The notes under the pieces: generated by a model | Told to the model about the DNA's origin: nothing | Seen by the model: the letters and a program-made list of their open reading frames with translations, nothing else | Databases searched by the model: none | Origin: Aphelocoma coerulescens | Taxonomy: Eukaryota > Chordata > Aves > Passeriformes > Corvidae | DNA length: 64,000 nucleotides | NCBI RefSeq assembly: GCF_041296385.1 | Contig: NW_027184085.1 | Location: forward strand, 58,438,109-58,502,108 | Reading direction: 5' to 3' | Position numbers and translations under genes: made by a program | Shown: positions 20,401-33,291 of the stretch, piece by piece | Numbering within the stretch: the stretch's first letter is position 1 | Layout of the letters: each line of letters starts with the position of its first letter

Positions 20401-23400
20401 GCCTCCTAGCAATTATTAACTGGTATTAGTAAGAGAGTGTAGAACAAAACAATATTTGTGCTTACACTAATTGTCTTCCCAAATAGCAGAAATGACCACT
20501 GGAAGAACAAGAAAATTTAGTTAATAATCCCAGGAATATGCAGCAACTATCCTTAGCCTGTATTTTATGGGTTGTCATTTCTACCTGCTGTCAGATTAAA
20601 ACTAAACACGTGGGAAATTAGCAACACCGGCATTTCAGGCTATTTAGGATGAAGGAGAAATGACGCCCTAGAGCAGCTAGGACATGCATCTATCGCCTGT
20701 TCTTCCTGTAGCAAATGTGACAGATGAACAAAATGTTTGCAGCTGCAGGTTGGAAAGAGGTCCTACATATGAGTGATTTAGTGTCAGGATTGGTCAACAG
20801 ACTTACTCAGTTGGGCCAAACCTGACAATTACAACCAAAAACCATTCCAGTTAATTGTAGGGAATATTTTGCAAACAACAGTTATCCATAGCCTTAATAT
20901 GGCTTGGCTGGCAATACAGATTTGTGAGACAGAGTTCACAGGACTCCAGATAGCTGCAAGCTATTCAACAGCAGGACCTCAACAAAATGTTCAGAGGCAG
21001 TACAAGATAGGAAGCATCATAATACAAAACAAGATATTTTGCTGCTAAGCTGAGTGGGAGATTTACTGTTTTATATTTTGTATTAATGTTAATTAATAAT
21101 GTCTAAATACCACTGCTAGACGTAAACCCTAGAAAACATGCAGGAAATACTTTGAAACTGTATTCCTAGATCCAGGAAATCCATAGTCCTCATTGCATAC
21201 CTGCACACAGCCTGAAATTAAATGAAACATAGAAGAAATAGTAATTGAGAGAAACTAAATTTAGAAGCCATGAAAGGAGACATGCTTGTTTATAGTTAAT
21301 GGTCCCTGATTGATGCCAGCTGGTGGCTTGCTTCCCTGCTTCAAAGTTTTGCAGTGCAATGTACCATACGCTTACATGACTCACTGCCCACAGGCAGGGC
21401 CAACCTGTTTGATGTAGAAGAAGAGCTATCAAGAACACTGGGGCTCTGACAAGGCAGACAGAGCTGGGTGTCCTGTGGATACAGCCAGAACATAGGGATG
21501 AGGTTCCTGTGTGCAGCAACAGTGAGAGAATTAGCGTGGGAAGTACGCTCTCTTTCTTTTGCTGCTTTTCTGGTTTTGTTTACTGTGTGTTCTGGTATGT
21601 AGCAATGGGTTGTTACTTGGCATGTTCTTAGCCTTCCCTGCTTGTTGCTTTTGAGTTTTTCCATCTTTAGTTACCACTATCCCATACCCATGGAATACTG
21701 GATTGGTGGTGGATTCCCCAAGATACAGAATTTACCAAACTGCCCTTTTTAAGATACCACACTCATGTTTATTCCTTCATTTACTCAACAGAGGTCTGAA
21801 GCAGAAATGAGCAGTACGCCAGAGTTCTCTATAATCTATCCTAATGCACATGCAACAGCTGCAAGAACACAATGTAATGCACTTTTAATCTTTTAATCAC
21901 TTGTAGTCTTTTAATCTTCCTTTCCATCAAATCTAGTTTGCAGGTTTTTTGTTCATTAATGTCTATATTATTTCTGCACATAAAAAGAGGATGGAATTAC
22001 AAGATTTTCAGGACATAGTCAAATACAGTTTATAGCTGGACTTTACCTAGAGCAGTTTGGATTCTCCTCCACAGGTAAATATTTAGTATAATTAATGACA
22101 CATTTTAAGTTGTTTTTTAAATCATCCTATCTAGATATTGTCTATAAAGTAATTATTAAAATAATTTAGCTGAGAATCATAGAAAAGCTATCTTTTTTAT
22201 TTTCTTAATTGAAAATATTTCATCCTCTCCCTTTATCTTAGTAATTTCCTTAATAAAGACATCTGCTAGTAAGGAAAAAAATCTCTGATTATATGATAAG
22301 CTTCAATTGTTCTTTCACCTTGAGTGTAGTAGCACTAATGGCGTACATTGCCAACTTACAGGAAAAGGCTTGTATTCCATTTATGTATCTTTACATTCAA
22401 AAGAAAGAAGGGCATACTTTCACGTTGTTGCTGCTCCTCATGGAAGTGGGGAAACCTGGATATGATAGTTGAGGGTTCTATATCTGTGTTTGAAAGAGAT
22501 TACTAACTTTGCTAGTATTGTTGTTATCATTGTTTTGGCTGTGCCTGTTCTCTGGTGAATCACCAGGTCATCAGAGAGGCCAAATAACTTTGCTACCAAG
22601 CTTTTAAAAGTCAATAAAAATCTCTAGGAATTGCCATCTTCTCTCTGACTTTTTTGAAAGGAAAATATCTTCAGTATCACTGCACGCAGCTGCATTGTGA
22701 ACCATAGATGTTTAATTGAGTCAAAACAAGGTATTTTTCCCATGAATATGTTTGTTCTAAAATACCAAGGACCACATATGGAAAATTAATGACACATCTT
22801 TTCAGGGAGTCAGTTTCTGATCACCGTAGTGCCTTTAGGTCAACTTCATCGCATTGGCATGAATCTTCCTTATATTCCCAATGCATATTGTGAGTATAAG
22901 AAGAGAGGGGGAAAAAAACCTCAAATATTTGTTTCTCAGTCAACTCCAGAGGTTAGAAAAACACTAAAAACAGTCATCAGTCATTGTGTTTAGGACAGAT
23001 GATACTCTTGCATGCAGTCCTTATTCTCCAAACATGGTTACAAACATACCTGTTATGAAAAGATCAGCTTCTTATGTTCCCTCCTTTTGGGCATAGCACA
23101 AGTCTGATTGTAACTGATCAGATGAAGTACTAATCATTTGAGGGTAGTTGTGAACAGCAGCAGACTTTTAGTAGTTCTCAACACCAAAACTTCATAGCTT
23201 GCTGTATTTATCATACTATGTATAATACTAGATTTTGAGACTGAATAAAAACAGAGAAGAAAATAAAAATCCTCCTCTTCAGCATCCCTGAGCAAGCTTT
23301 GCATGTCAAGTCATTGGGAATCACAGTTATTAATTCATCCAGCATCAGCCGGCAAAAACAGGGACAAAGAACAAGAACAGCTACATGATTCTGCCCCCAC

Positions 23401-26400
23401 AGCATAAGCTAACAAAGATGATGGGGCATGGCATTCCTCTCATCCCTTGCCTGAAACAGTAAAGACTACACTACCTGACAGGAATGATCAAGGAGCAAAT
23501 GCTTCCGTTGCTTAGATAATTGCAATAAAGGTATAAGTAAAAAGCTCTGAGTTGGAGGTTATATTTAGGGCCTTCATGAGGTATTTTGAGTCTCAAACAT
23601 AGTATCTGCTCTGAAACAAAGTGTTCTAGAGGTTCATCCATACCTGAAGAGTGACAATGGGGAGCAAAATGAGCCTTGGATATTTGAACAAGGCTCACGA
23701 CACTTTATATTTACTCTCCATGACTAAGAAGCATGGAACAGATTCAGTGGCTGGTTCACTGCTTGTGAGGAGCTGTATTTGTAAGAAAATGTCACAATAG
23801 CTTTTTGTTTTCTCTAAAATAACAGAATAGAACTGGAACACAGACAATGAGACAGACTTGGTCAAGCTCCTGGGTTCAAAACAGTAACTCAGTGTGAAGA
23901 TCAGTTGGTCCCACTTGCTTATAATCCAGACAACAAATAGGGTGAAAACAGAAAGCAATGAAACCTGAAGACTATACATAACACTAAGTAAACTCCTCTT
24001 CAGGGAAACAGTAGTGAAAAGAATGCTTTCATTCTGCACTGGTTAATAACTACCAATTGCCTTGTCATATGCTCTGGGCACAGGAAATAAGTGAGATCAT
24101 CATGCTTGGATGCTTCACATATACTGTGCAGAAAACGTTAATTAACCTGAGAAAATATATATGTCATTTAGAAATGCAGTTAGACATTCTCAAAATAAGT
24201 CGTTACCATATGTTCACCTGTGGCACAAATTACTTTCTAAAAAAAATATCAAAACATTTCTGCATCACTGATGTATTGTGGAATTAATTTGTACCAGTGA
24301 AAAATAGCTCAAAAATTAATTTTCATACTCCTGGAGAAGAAAAATAGGCCTTTGCTGGACACAGGTCTAAATATTAGTCAAATACAGTCTTTCATCTTTG
24401 AAATTCAATCCTTCATGTGAAACCTACAAAACAGACAGATCCTGCATATTAACTAAAACAACTTTTACACTGCCAACTGACAGTCACTCTTTCCCAGATT
24501 CCAGTTTTATTTTTCACCTCTGTCAGATTCAACATAAGAACTTCTCTTTCTACAATATATAAAGAAATCTCTGTAACACCCATTTCAGGCACTTGTCTTC
24601 ACCTCTTTGCAATCCAGCTGGCTAGTCTTACAGAAGCTTCTTAGAGAAGACAGTTTACCTATTTCTACCTCAAGGTTCAAGAATCTTCCCTCCAGTCCTC
24701 CCTTCAGCACCAATTACTGAAAGTGAAGTCTGTGCCAGCAAGATTCATTTCACTTTCATGCTTTTCCTTCCTTACTGCCACAGAGTTCAACAGGCAAATT
24801 CATAGAGGAGCAACCAGTATTAATCCTCAGCTGGTATCTAGGCAAGCATGGTGCTTTACCATACTTCTGTCACTTGTTCTTAGCTCATATTTTTCCAGGA
24901 ACATATTTTTCCAGCTCATATTTTTTTCAGCTGTGTAAGAACATACAGGCACATGGGCCACCTGTAAGGTAGAGAAAACAAAAATGTACAAACAGGAAGT
25001 GTGTCAAGGGAATTATATGGAAATAAATCTCCAAAAGTCAGTGTTCCTGACAGAGACACATTCCAATTATGTTCAAGATAAGGTGAATAGAGCACATCAA
25101 AAAAAGGGGTGTCTAATATAAGTTTAGTCCACAGTTTGTGAAAGATGAGAGATGTCTATTTCTCTCTTAATTTCTGGCAAACTTATCTGTATTCTTATAT
25201 CCAAAGACACAGGTGGGGATTTTTTGGGGTCCTTATAGTCACTTAGAAGTTGATGCTAACCTTGCATAAGCAGCCTTGCAATAGGGGATGTGTTGCAAGT
25301 GTAACAGCTCCACTGAGCAGTCCTTTTCTGAAGAAAGTTATAGCATCTTTTGCTATCTGCTGTTGGCACTTGGAACAACACCAAAGCACTTACCCATGAT
25401 TCATTCAAGTGCCCTTCCTAATTGTATTAAGGTAATTGGCTTACATAAATTTAGAGAAATGGAAATACATGTCTTAATTCAGATTCCATTTGTTTTAAAC
25501 CAATTTGGTTCCATTTTATCAAAAGGAGTAGCACCAAGATTATAAATTTCGGTATGGTCTATTGTGTAAGTCCCGGTTATAAATGCCCAGTTCTACTTAT
25601 GATAATGCCCTGTTAGCATATTATAATATAGATGTGTTCAAAAGTCAGTATTTTTCATACTGATGTTTAAATCACACTGGTTTAAACCATGACAGGATGT
25701 GTTTGCAGCTGTGAGGCAAATAGAGAGCAATCAATAAAACCACTGTGAAATGGTGGTGTGATCAGAGGACAATTCTTTGAGTGAGGCTATTTAGGTATCC
25801 TTCTATTACCTATGTTTGGGACAGCACTTAATCTATGTATGGCACATTTAAGTTTCCCACCCCTAAAATTGCCTGAAGTAATCAAAGCATTATGTATGTA
25901 ATTTTAACAGGTACAATATCTTCTACTAGATATTACTGCAGTAAGCAAACTTTAGAATGGACAGATTTTTTGATTGAAAATTTATCTAGTCCCCCGTTTT
26001 GCTGCAAACAGTATTCAAACAGAAATCTAAAATTCCCTTAATCTCAAAATGCATGCAACTTCACAAATCTTATTTTGGAAATAAGCTTTGAAGTACAATT
26101 TGGTGAATTCTGAATCATATCAATGATGAGTAAAGCACAGACATGACAACTTGGGCATGAGCTATAAATTTCACATCAATTTCTATGTCCATTTTCTCTG
26201 TTATGTTTGATGTTGCTAAACTTTTGTTAGCACCAGGCCTGCGCATATGAATTTTAGAGATTTTCTTACATCACAGCTTCTCTTAAAGCTTTGAGTTTTA
26301 TAGATTTTTTTTTGTGGATTATGTAAAAGGCTGAGTGAAAAGAAAAAAAACCAAAAACTCTCCCACAATGAAAGACTTCTTAACATGATTTTCTCTTGAG

Positions 26401-27969
26401 AGATTGCCCTAATTTGTTCAGATAATGCTTTCACTTCTGTTTTACAGAGTAATTCAGTGTGATTAGTACAAATCTCCAGTTAAGACCTGAAATCCCTACT
26501 TGTATAACCAAGCATATCAAATACTTATCTCATGAGGAAAAATGCTTTATCACATTCTTCCTTCCTGCTAATACCTCAGAAATGCCCTTGCTTTTATTAA
26601 ATTCAGTAGATTCCTTAGCTTTATAGCAACTCATATCAAACTCCAATATTTACTTAGAAGCACTGACTTGCTTACTATGGGAGTGTTTAGTGTCTTCTAA
26701 ACATGAAATTAATTATATTTGGGTTGTCTTAGAAAAGAATACATGAGGGGAAAATATCTATTTTTTTATTATAATTACACTTTTCATTATTCCCAGACTT
26801 TAAATAATCACCTGAATAAAAGATGCATAGCTGAGTTTTTTTGTATATTCAAATTTATATTAGAAAAATAAAATCCTCTTTTTCTACCAGGAATGAATTT
26901 TACTTTGATATTTCTGACTAAAATGATGCTAGTACATCAAAGCTAAAGCTTCTCCAATATAATGGTAATTTCAAGAAAAAAATGTTCTGTGTTTCTCAAA
27001 GGCAGCTTTACTTACCATAAAATAAGAAGGTTTCATTGGATGTATGGAGATAGAAAACATTCAAAAATATTTATGTGAAATAACAGTAAACAAAAGAGGA
27101 CTCCTTTAGAAAATAGAAGTGACATAAAGAGAAATTGCTTAATACTTGGCGTGCAATTTTTGATTTGTCAGTAGGAGCTGAAGGCAGCAACTTCCTAAAA
27201 GGAAAGAAAATCTATGTGTGCTTACTTTCAAAATTTATCCAAAGACAACTTGACTTAGAATATTCTCCTTATTTTTTTAATTAGAAATCTAAACTTCACA
27301 TGCCAAGATCTGCTGGAATTTGGGGTGACAAGGAATTGACCACCTGTGCTGAATGCTGCTTCTTTGAGGACAGAAAGTGAAAACCTCAGCACCACTGTTT
27401 AGAAATATGCCTATATATAGTGCACTGATCCAATTCCTGTGATGCATCCTTAATAGCCAAGTTCATTACTCTGCACATTATCTGAACTTGTTGTCAGAGT
27501 CTATTTATTTATTACTTACTTCTTTAGATTCAAAAACCTATGCCAGGAAAAGTAATCCACAATGTATGTGTACTTGATGGTAAGTTTGATGGTCTATATC
27601 ACATGCATTCTAACTGAGACCACTCTTCCTTTAGTGCTTGTCATACACTCTGTTTTTGGTTTTACAACATTTCAAACTTACAACAAAACTATTATTATCG
27701 TAAGTCTTATACATCTTGTTAAAGAACACAATTTAGAAGAAAATATGGTAAAATAAGATTGCTCAAAGCAATCATTATTGTTTTTATAATCACAATAATT
27801 AAATCATTTCTGTAGGTATAAATTTTTTTTCACACGTCGAAAATAATGTAAATAATTTAAATTTAAAAGAAAAACTTTAACAAGCTTTCTTTATGATATA
27901 AGAATATTGACTTCTTTTAGGGGATAGGCTATCAAGAATATAGATGCAACATAGTTAATAACTCACAAG
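17484..27969. other. Unique AT-rich non-coding stretch, about 10.5 kb
   Basis: No repeat family, exon or RNA gene is recognised. Open frames are short and scattered on both strands. Slightly more GC- and CpG-containing patches occur at 19500-19620, 20600-20710 (with an E-box CACGTG at 20607-20612) and 21310-21660, without any supporting feature. A small A/T-rich tandem lies at 24882-24930. Confidence 0.45.
24882..24930 (+). repeat. Short degenerate tandem (agctcatatttttcc-type unit)
   Basis: Three imperfect copies of a 16-18-bp unit built on catatttttccag follow one another. This is a minor local duplication. Confidence 0.65.
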
Positions 27970-28260
27970 AATACAGAGCTGGGAGATGAAGAATTGTGTA
28001 AGATTGTCTATTCCATCTCACTACACTGAGACAAAAGCTAGGGTACCCAGATAATCCTTAACAGATATTTTCTAGTGTATTTCAAAAAAAAGAAGATATT
28101 TCCTCAGACCTTTTAGATACTTCACTCTGACCTTTCCTTAACTACAATATCAGAAAGGCATCCTTAACATACCACCTTTTCATAGGACTGGCCTTCTTTT
28201 CTGACTCCTGTTGCTTGAAATTCTTTTCATTTCACACCGCATAGAGCATCCAGATTGTTT
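27970..28260 (-). mobile_element. Probable ancient CR1/L3-like LINE 3' relic
   Basis: The plus strand resembles, in order, the reverse complement of old amniote CR1 ends: 'tattccatctcactacactgagac' near 28009-28032, 'atccttaacagatattttctagtg' near 28054-28077, 'tttcctcagacctttt', 'cactctgacctttccttaact' near 28122-28142, and a 'gcatccttaacataccac' block. Identity is low and judged by eye, so this may be wrong. Confidence 0.38.
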
Positions 28261-30870
28261 AGGGCTTTTTTGTTTTCAAGGGGTTTTTTTTTAAATTCTT
28301 AGATATTCCTTTCCAAAGTAGTCTTTCTGTTTATTAGCCCTCCTTTTAAAAATTTTTAAAAATTCTAGGTACACTTTATACCAGTCTGTGTTGGCTTTCT
28401 TCTTTATTTTTGATATGATGGCTGTGTAGATTAAAACATCATGGTGATACCAGAGACTAAAAAAAACTACCCCAGAAGATTTTGCCAAAACCAGCTGTTT
28501 TTCAAAAATCTGGTGATGGAGGAAGAAGTATTTTGTTTGATCCTGTACAACACCTGACTGAGCATGCTGCTATTGATGGCTTGGAAGGCTACATTTTCAT
28601 TAGCTTAAATAGTCTGAGCTAATAAAAAATCAGTGGTCTATTTTATTTGAGTTTTTAAAATAAAATTGAGTTATAATTAGACAGTTCTAGGTAAAGATCC
28701 AGAATATTGGCTCCAGTGCTTCCAGAGTCTTATTTGATTTGATGATTCCCAGGTCTCTTTATCCAGTCTGACACAACTTCGTGTTCGGGCTCCTCAGCAA
28801 GGGAAAAGGCCACAAGAGACATGCTTGGACTCGACTTACCCCATAACATCTCTTAGATGCTGCAACAAAAATCACAAACATAGACTGATAAAATGTTGCT
28901 TTTGTAGGACAGGCACTATCATATTATTAAATATTATTGAATTAAGTTCTGAAGTTTTATTCAGTAATGTCCAAATCTCACTGCATAATTATATAAAAGA
29001 AAAGTGCTGATTCCTCAGCTCTCTATATTGAGAGTGACCTAAATTTTATATTCAAAAACTTTTTGATTGCATGCAGATGGCAAAGATGAATAAAGTCAGC
29101 ATTTCAAATTAAAAGGTTCTGTCCACTGCCTTAGATGGTATTTTCCATCTGATGAAGACATCTATACTGAGACTCAGAAAAGAAGAAATGAATAAACTGA
29201 AAAAATGGAAGGAATGCATTTTATAAACTGAAATAGTTTCATAGAACTACACATTTATTACAGAAATAGGGGAATATAAGATTACACCTAAAGTTCACAA
29301 AAGAGACAAGGTTGCTCCTTTACTTGATTTGGTCTACATCTAAAACCATAACAAATCCTTCTCTTTTTTTCCAACCCAATCTTTCTAATTACTACATCTT
29401 GGTAGAAGAGAAATCCCATATGATAAAATGGGTATTTGTTTTACATTGTCATAAACTGGATGGATCAAATGACTGGAGATTAGACATAGGACTACCATTG
29501 CTGTTAATCTATCTGTGAGGAAAACAAGAATTTTCTTGGGCTTATTTTTAATTTGAATATGTTTTTTGTGGGTATACTTTCTGATGTGTTCATCTAAATC
29601 TACATTTTACTTGCAGCCATATTCAGTTTTAAGTTACATGCCATTAGGGGACATTGGTTGTATAAAGTAAATAATGGCTTTTAGGAAATGTTGCCACTGT
29701 AACAAAACAGTTTCTTTAACATACCCTATTTGTCATGTGCACACTCTTTGAACTGTTAAGATTAGCAATAAGACTCTTAAGTCTTACTGAAGATAAAATA
29801 ATTTTGCTATCTCTTTACTGGATATGCTGCTGCATGTATAGCTTTGTTGTTGTTGTGGTCATTGTTGTTGTTGTTGTAATTCTTTCTTACTCCAAAAGAT
29901 TGCAACGTGTTTTTCTTGTCCTCCAAAAAACAAGCAGTAAACTGCCTCTTCTGTTGAATAGAACATTCTGCTTTCCTCACAGCAATGCTCTCCTCTGACT
30001 CCATGCCTCCAGGCTATAGGAAGGTAACACTGGAGGTGCGTCACCCAAAAGCTCTTTGACTGGCATCTAGCATACATCAGCCTTTTTCTACCTCTGCTCT
30101 ATTCTGTTTTCACATTTATTACTGGATTCTGTTGAGCAATGAACAGATGTTCTTCCTACTGTGCTGTATGATAGTTTTAAGTCACTTTTTTTAGAACAGA
30201 TGTTCTCCTGCATGCATTTCATTTTCTTTATTTTTGATGAGTTAACATCTGACAGCTATTTCTTGCTTAAATTTAAGGGCAAATGTTCACCAGGGAATCC
30301 CACCCAGGCCATGGGCCAACATTTCTAGAAATTAGTTAGCTCAGGGTACAACAGCACGCCAGAATACATTGATGCATCAAAAACAACAAGAAGAAGAAAA
30401 ACAGTTATCCAAGGGGATAGGAAAGTAAACCATTGAGTTTAAGCCACAGCAAGTCCACATTCAAAATTAATAGCCTGCAACCAGGCCAATTCACACAGGG
30501 AGTCAGATAGCACATCAGAGTTCAGAAACAAGAACCAGAGCCAGGAAAGAAGCTGAAGTAGAGCAACAAACAGACAGATGCATGGGAAAGAGAAAAGACA
30601 CATAAGTTAGACTAAACAAAATACCAGCTAGATCTGCATCACGCACATGGTATGAATCCCATATGACTAGCTCGTCATAACAGTCCAAAATATTTCTGGG
30701 GAACCTGGCTCATCCACCAAGTAGTAAAGGACAAAAAGGAGCCAGGGGAGATCCACAGGTACCTGTTTGGTGGATGTTACCAAAAGCTTAAAAATTTCCA
30801 CTAAAGTGCTTAGTGTTTTCACAGGAAAATACTTAGAACTGGTTCACTTAGGAAGGAGCTGTCTTCCTGC
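28261..30870. other. Unique AT-rich non-coding stretch
   Basis: No recognised family. It contains the TTG microsatellite (29844-29878) and a 20-nt minus-strand segment with strong splice-like borders (28840-28859, discussed as a finding). Confidence 0.45.
29844..29878 (+). repeat. (TTG)n microsatellite, interrupted
   Basis: Two runs of TTG are separated by a short interruption (tggtca). It produces Val/Leu or Asn/Gln-rich frames on the two strands that are not genes. Confidence 0.9.
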
Positions 30871-31435
30871 TGTTTAAGTTTAAGCCCAGCTAGAAATTAA
30901 GCACCCTGTAGCCACTCACCCAACCCTCCCCTTGCCCCACAAACCAGCAGAATGGGGAGGAGAATCAAAGTCAAACTCGTGGGTTTGGACAGGAACAGTT
31001 TAATAAGGAAAGCAAAATCTGTGCACAATAGCAAAACAAAACAAAAAAAATAATTCACTGCTTCCCATGGGTTCAACCACCTCTAGGATAGCAGGGCCCC
31101 ATCAGACATGGCAGTGAATTGGGAAGACAAGAACCATCACTCCAAATGTCCCCCCACTTTATGGGAATGATGTCACATGGTCTGGAATGTCTCTTGGGTC
31201 AGTTGGGGTCACCTGTCCTGGCTGTGTCTCCTCCCAACCTCCCATGTACCGCCAACTTCCTTGCCAGGGTAGCAGCAGGGACAGCAGAAAAGGCCTTGGC
31301 TCTGTGTAAGCCCTGCTCAGTCATAGCAAAACATCTCTGTGTTATCAACTCTCTGTTCCAGACAAATCCAAGACACAGGCCCAGACTAGCCACTGCAAAC
31401 AGAATTAACTCAACCCCAGCCAAAACCAGCACACA
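30871..31435 (-). mobile_element. Avian ERV LTR, minus strand (565 bp)
   Basis: On the minus strand the element starts at 31435 with tgtgtgctggttttggctgg and passes through 'gagttaattctgtttgcag', 'ggacaggtgaccccaactgacc', 'tgtgacatcattcc', an ATTAAA-type signal (plus-strand tttaat at 31001-31006) and 'aacccacgagtttgac'. It finishes near 30871 with ctgggcttaaacttaaaca. This order matches a common avian LTR family known to me by its 'gtgtctggctgggatggag' start. No target duplication is seen (cctgc versus gcgta). No internal ERV sequence is attached. Confidence 0.78.
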
Positions 31436-32680
31436 GCGTAATAAAATAATCCCATTTTGAGTTTTGGCATAAAAAGGAGCAATGCTTCTAAGGAATAAAA
31501 CGGATTCTAGCAAAACGGTTGTTCGAACATTGGAAAAGGTGTTCAACTGCAGATCTGTCAGCATTTTATCTGCTCCAATTTATCCATCCCTAATACATTG
31601 TTAGAATAAGATTTAAAACATTGCTGGACTTCATGTGCACAGTTCCATATGTATGTGTTTTACTTATCTGTAAGAAAGAAAAAAAAAACAAGGCAGGACA
31701 GGCAAGCTGTATTATATGTCAAATTAGACATCTAAACACTGAAAAATCCCAAAACTTTTAACAAATGGGTAATTGCAAGAAGTGTTTGACCAAGCCCAAG
31801 ACTTTCAGCAACAGAAATTCTTCACAGAGGCTCTTTTTTTTGGAGGATGGAAACAGGATGAAGGGACACATCTGAATTTCTATTTTGAAGAATACCAGTT
31901 CTTCAAGGGACTCCTTTGTGCAATAAACCTGCTGTTGATTGAGATGGAAATAGAGCTTTCTATGGAAAATCTAGGATAACTCGATAGTTTTTCAATTTTT
32001 CATCACTCATGGGTAAGCATACATATATAATAAATATGAGCTGAAGATCTCCACATGAAACCTACCTGCATTAAAACTGAAGCTAAATTAGGGCATGCTA
32101 CTGAACAGGGAATAACTCCTCAGTATATGAAGTCAATTTGGCTTTCTACTTTGTTTAGCTGAATCACAATAGAAGTCAGGATCCCTACAGAATTTTGTGA
32201 AGTTTACTCTTTTTCTGTTTTCATATTTCACATTTTTTATCACATTTTTATTTAGCTATGATTGCTAACATGAACCAGACTGACTTGCTGTGCCGACTGT
32301 CGGTAACATGTATTAGCCAGGCTACAAAAGAAACAATGTCATTTAAATTCTGCTTCTTCCCTGATTGACAATTCAAGGTCATCCAAATGTCACAGACCTA
32401 TGTTTTCTTTACAGTAATGTCTGCTTTTGTGTATTTTCTACATCTTTTTACTGTAAGAAGCCTTGTGGTCCAGTATGACAGAGACACTACTTATGGATTT
32501 TATTAATGAGTGCAATTCTTACCAAAATACATAACCTTACCACATTTAACTGTGCATTTACCTACACATATTCTTATATGAAAATGAGAGGAGGGAAATT
32601 TTTAGTTAAATGGTAGAACAAATTATGTAAAAGTTTGTGCTCATATCAAAAGGAACAAGACTTACCAAGGTGTTACTTAC
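31436..32680. other. Unique AT-rich non-coding stretch
   Basis: No feature is recognised in this interval. A poly(A) run of 11 near 31679 is the only simple sequence. Confidence 0.45.
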
Positions 32681-32807
32681 TGTTTCCTGGAGGTAGCAGA
32701 TGTCTTCTCCCTGTTAGTATTAGACTGCTGACATTTCAAAATAGCTATGTTGTCTGAACATATATTTCTGAAAACAAGAGCATCCCTACTATACATTTTT
32801 CCAATGT
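32681..32807 (-). other. Candidate exon (127 nt), unrecognised
   Basis: On the minus strand a good acceptor (tgcctttctattttag) ends at 32808. The 127-nt segment is open in the frame MYSRDALVFRNICSDN and continues 25 further residues. It then meets GTAAGT (32680-32675), with a second GTAAGT 15 nt downstream (32665-32660). The frame starts in phase 1 and ends in phase 2. No protein family is recognised. This could equally be a non-coding exon, a conserved element or chance. Confidence 0.2.
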
Positions 32808-33186
32808 CTAAAATAGAAAGGCAACCCCAACCTTGAAGTATCAGCAGCGTCAGTGCAACTGGAAGATGGAAAGAGCAGGTAAAATACACTGTGACGTGTA
32901 TTTTCTATGATTTCTTGTCATCAAATTTTCATAGGTGTTCCATCAAAGACAGATGGAAGATATTAGCAGGAGATTTACAGGAAAGTCCCAATCTTAATAA
33001 AAATCATAGACCAACATATCTTGATAAAGTAGAAAGTATTTTAAAACGTGATGATGATACCAGTGGTGACTGGGAGTTGGATTGGGAGTTAGCTGTTGGG
33101 CTAACCAGGGAATATCCAACCCCCTCTCCACCCTCGTGTCCCACTCACAGCTCCTTTTAAGCACAGACACAACACAAAATACTTAC

Positions 33187-33291
33187 GTTGTGTCATGATT
33201 TTCATCGTGGTGCAAAGAGAACAGGAGGCCATTCTCCACCATACCCTGAGACCCACAAGGCCGTAACTCTTGATAGCACGGACACAGGCAT
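33187..33291 (-). other. Candidate exon (105 nt), unrecognised
   Basis: On the minus strand the segment follows an AG (ttcag, with an alternative catcactcag 8 nt upstream) and ends at a strong donor GTAAGTATTT (33186-33177). Two frames are open through it. In one it ends in phase 1, which would join in frame to the candidate exon at 32681-32807. It contains three to four CpG in a CpG-poor region. The acceptor pyrimidine tract is weak. No family is recognised. Confidence 0.17.

Noticed and set aside
21310..21664. GC-richer patch with minus-strand frames of 107-109 codons
   Set aside because: Overlapping frames lack family resemblance. An unrecognised LTR is possible but neither TG...CA ends nor a duplication could be placed.
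31199..31564. 121-codon minus-strand frame with hydrophobic stretch, superficially membrane-protein-like
   Set aside because: It overlaps the minus-strand LTR at 30871-31435, and its hydrophobic part is a translation of the LTR U3 region.
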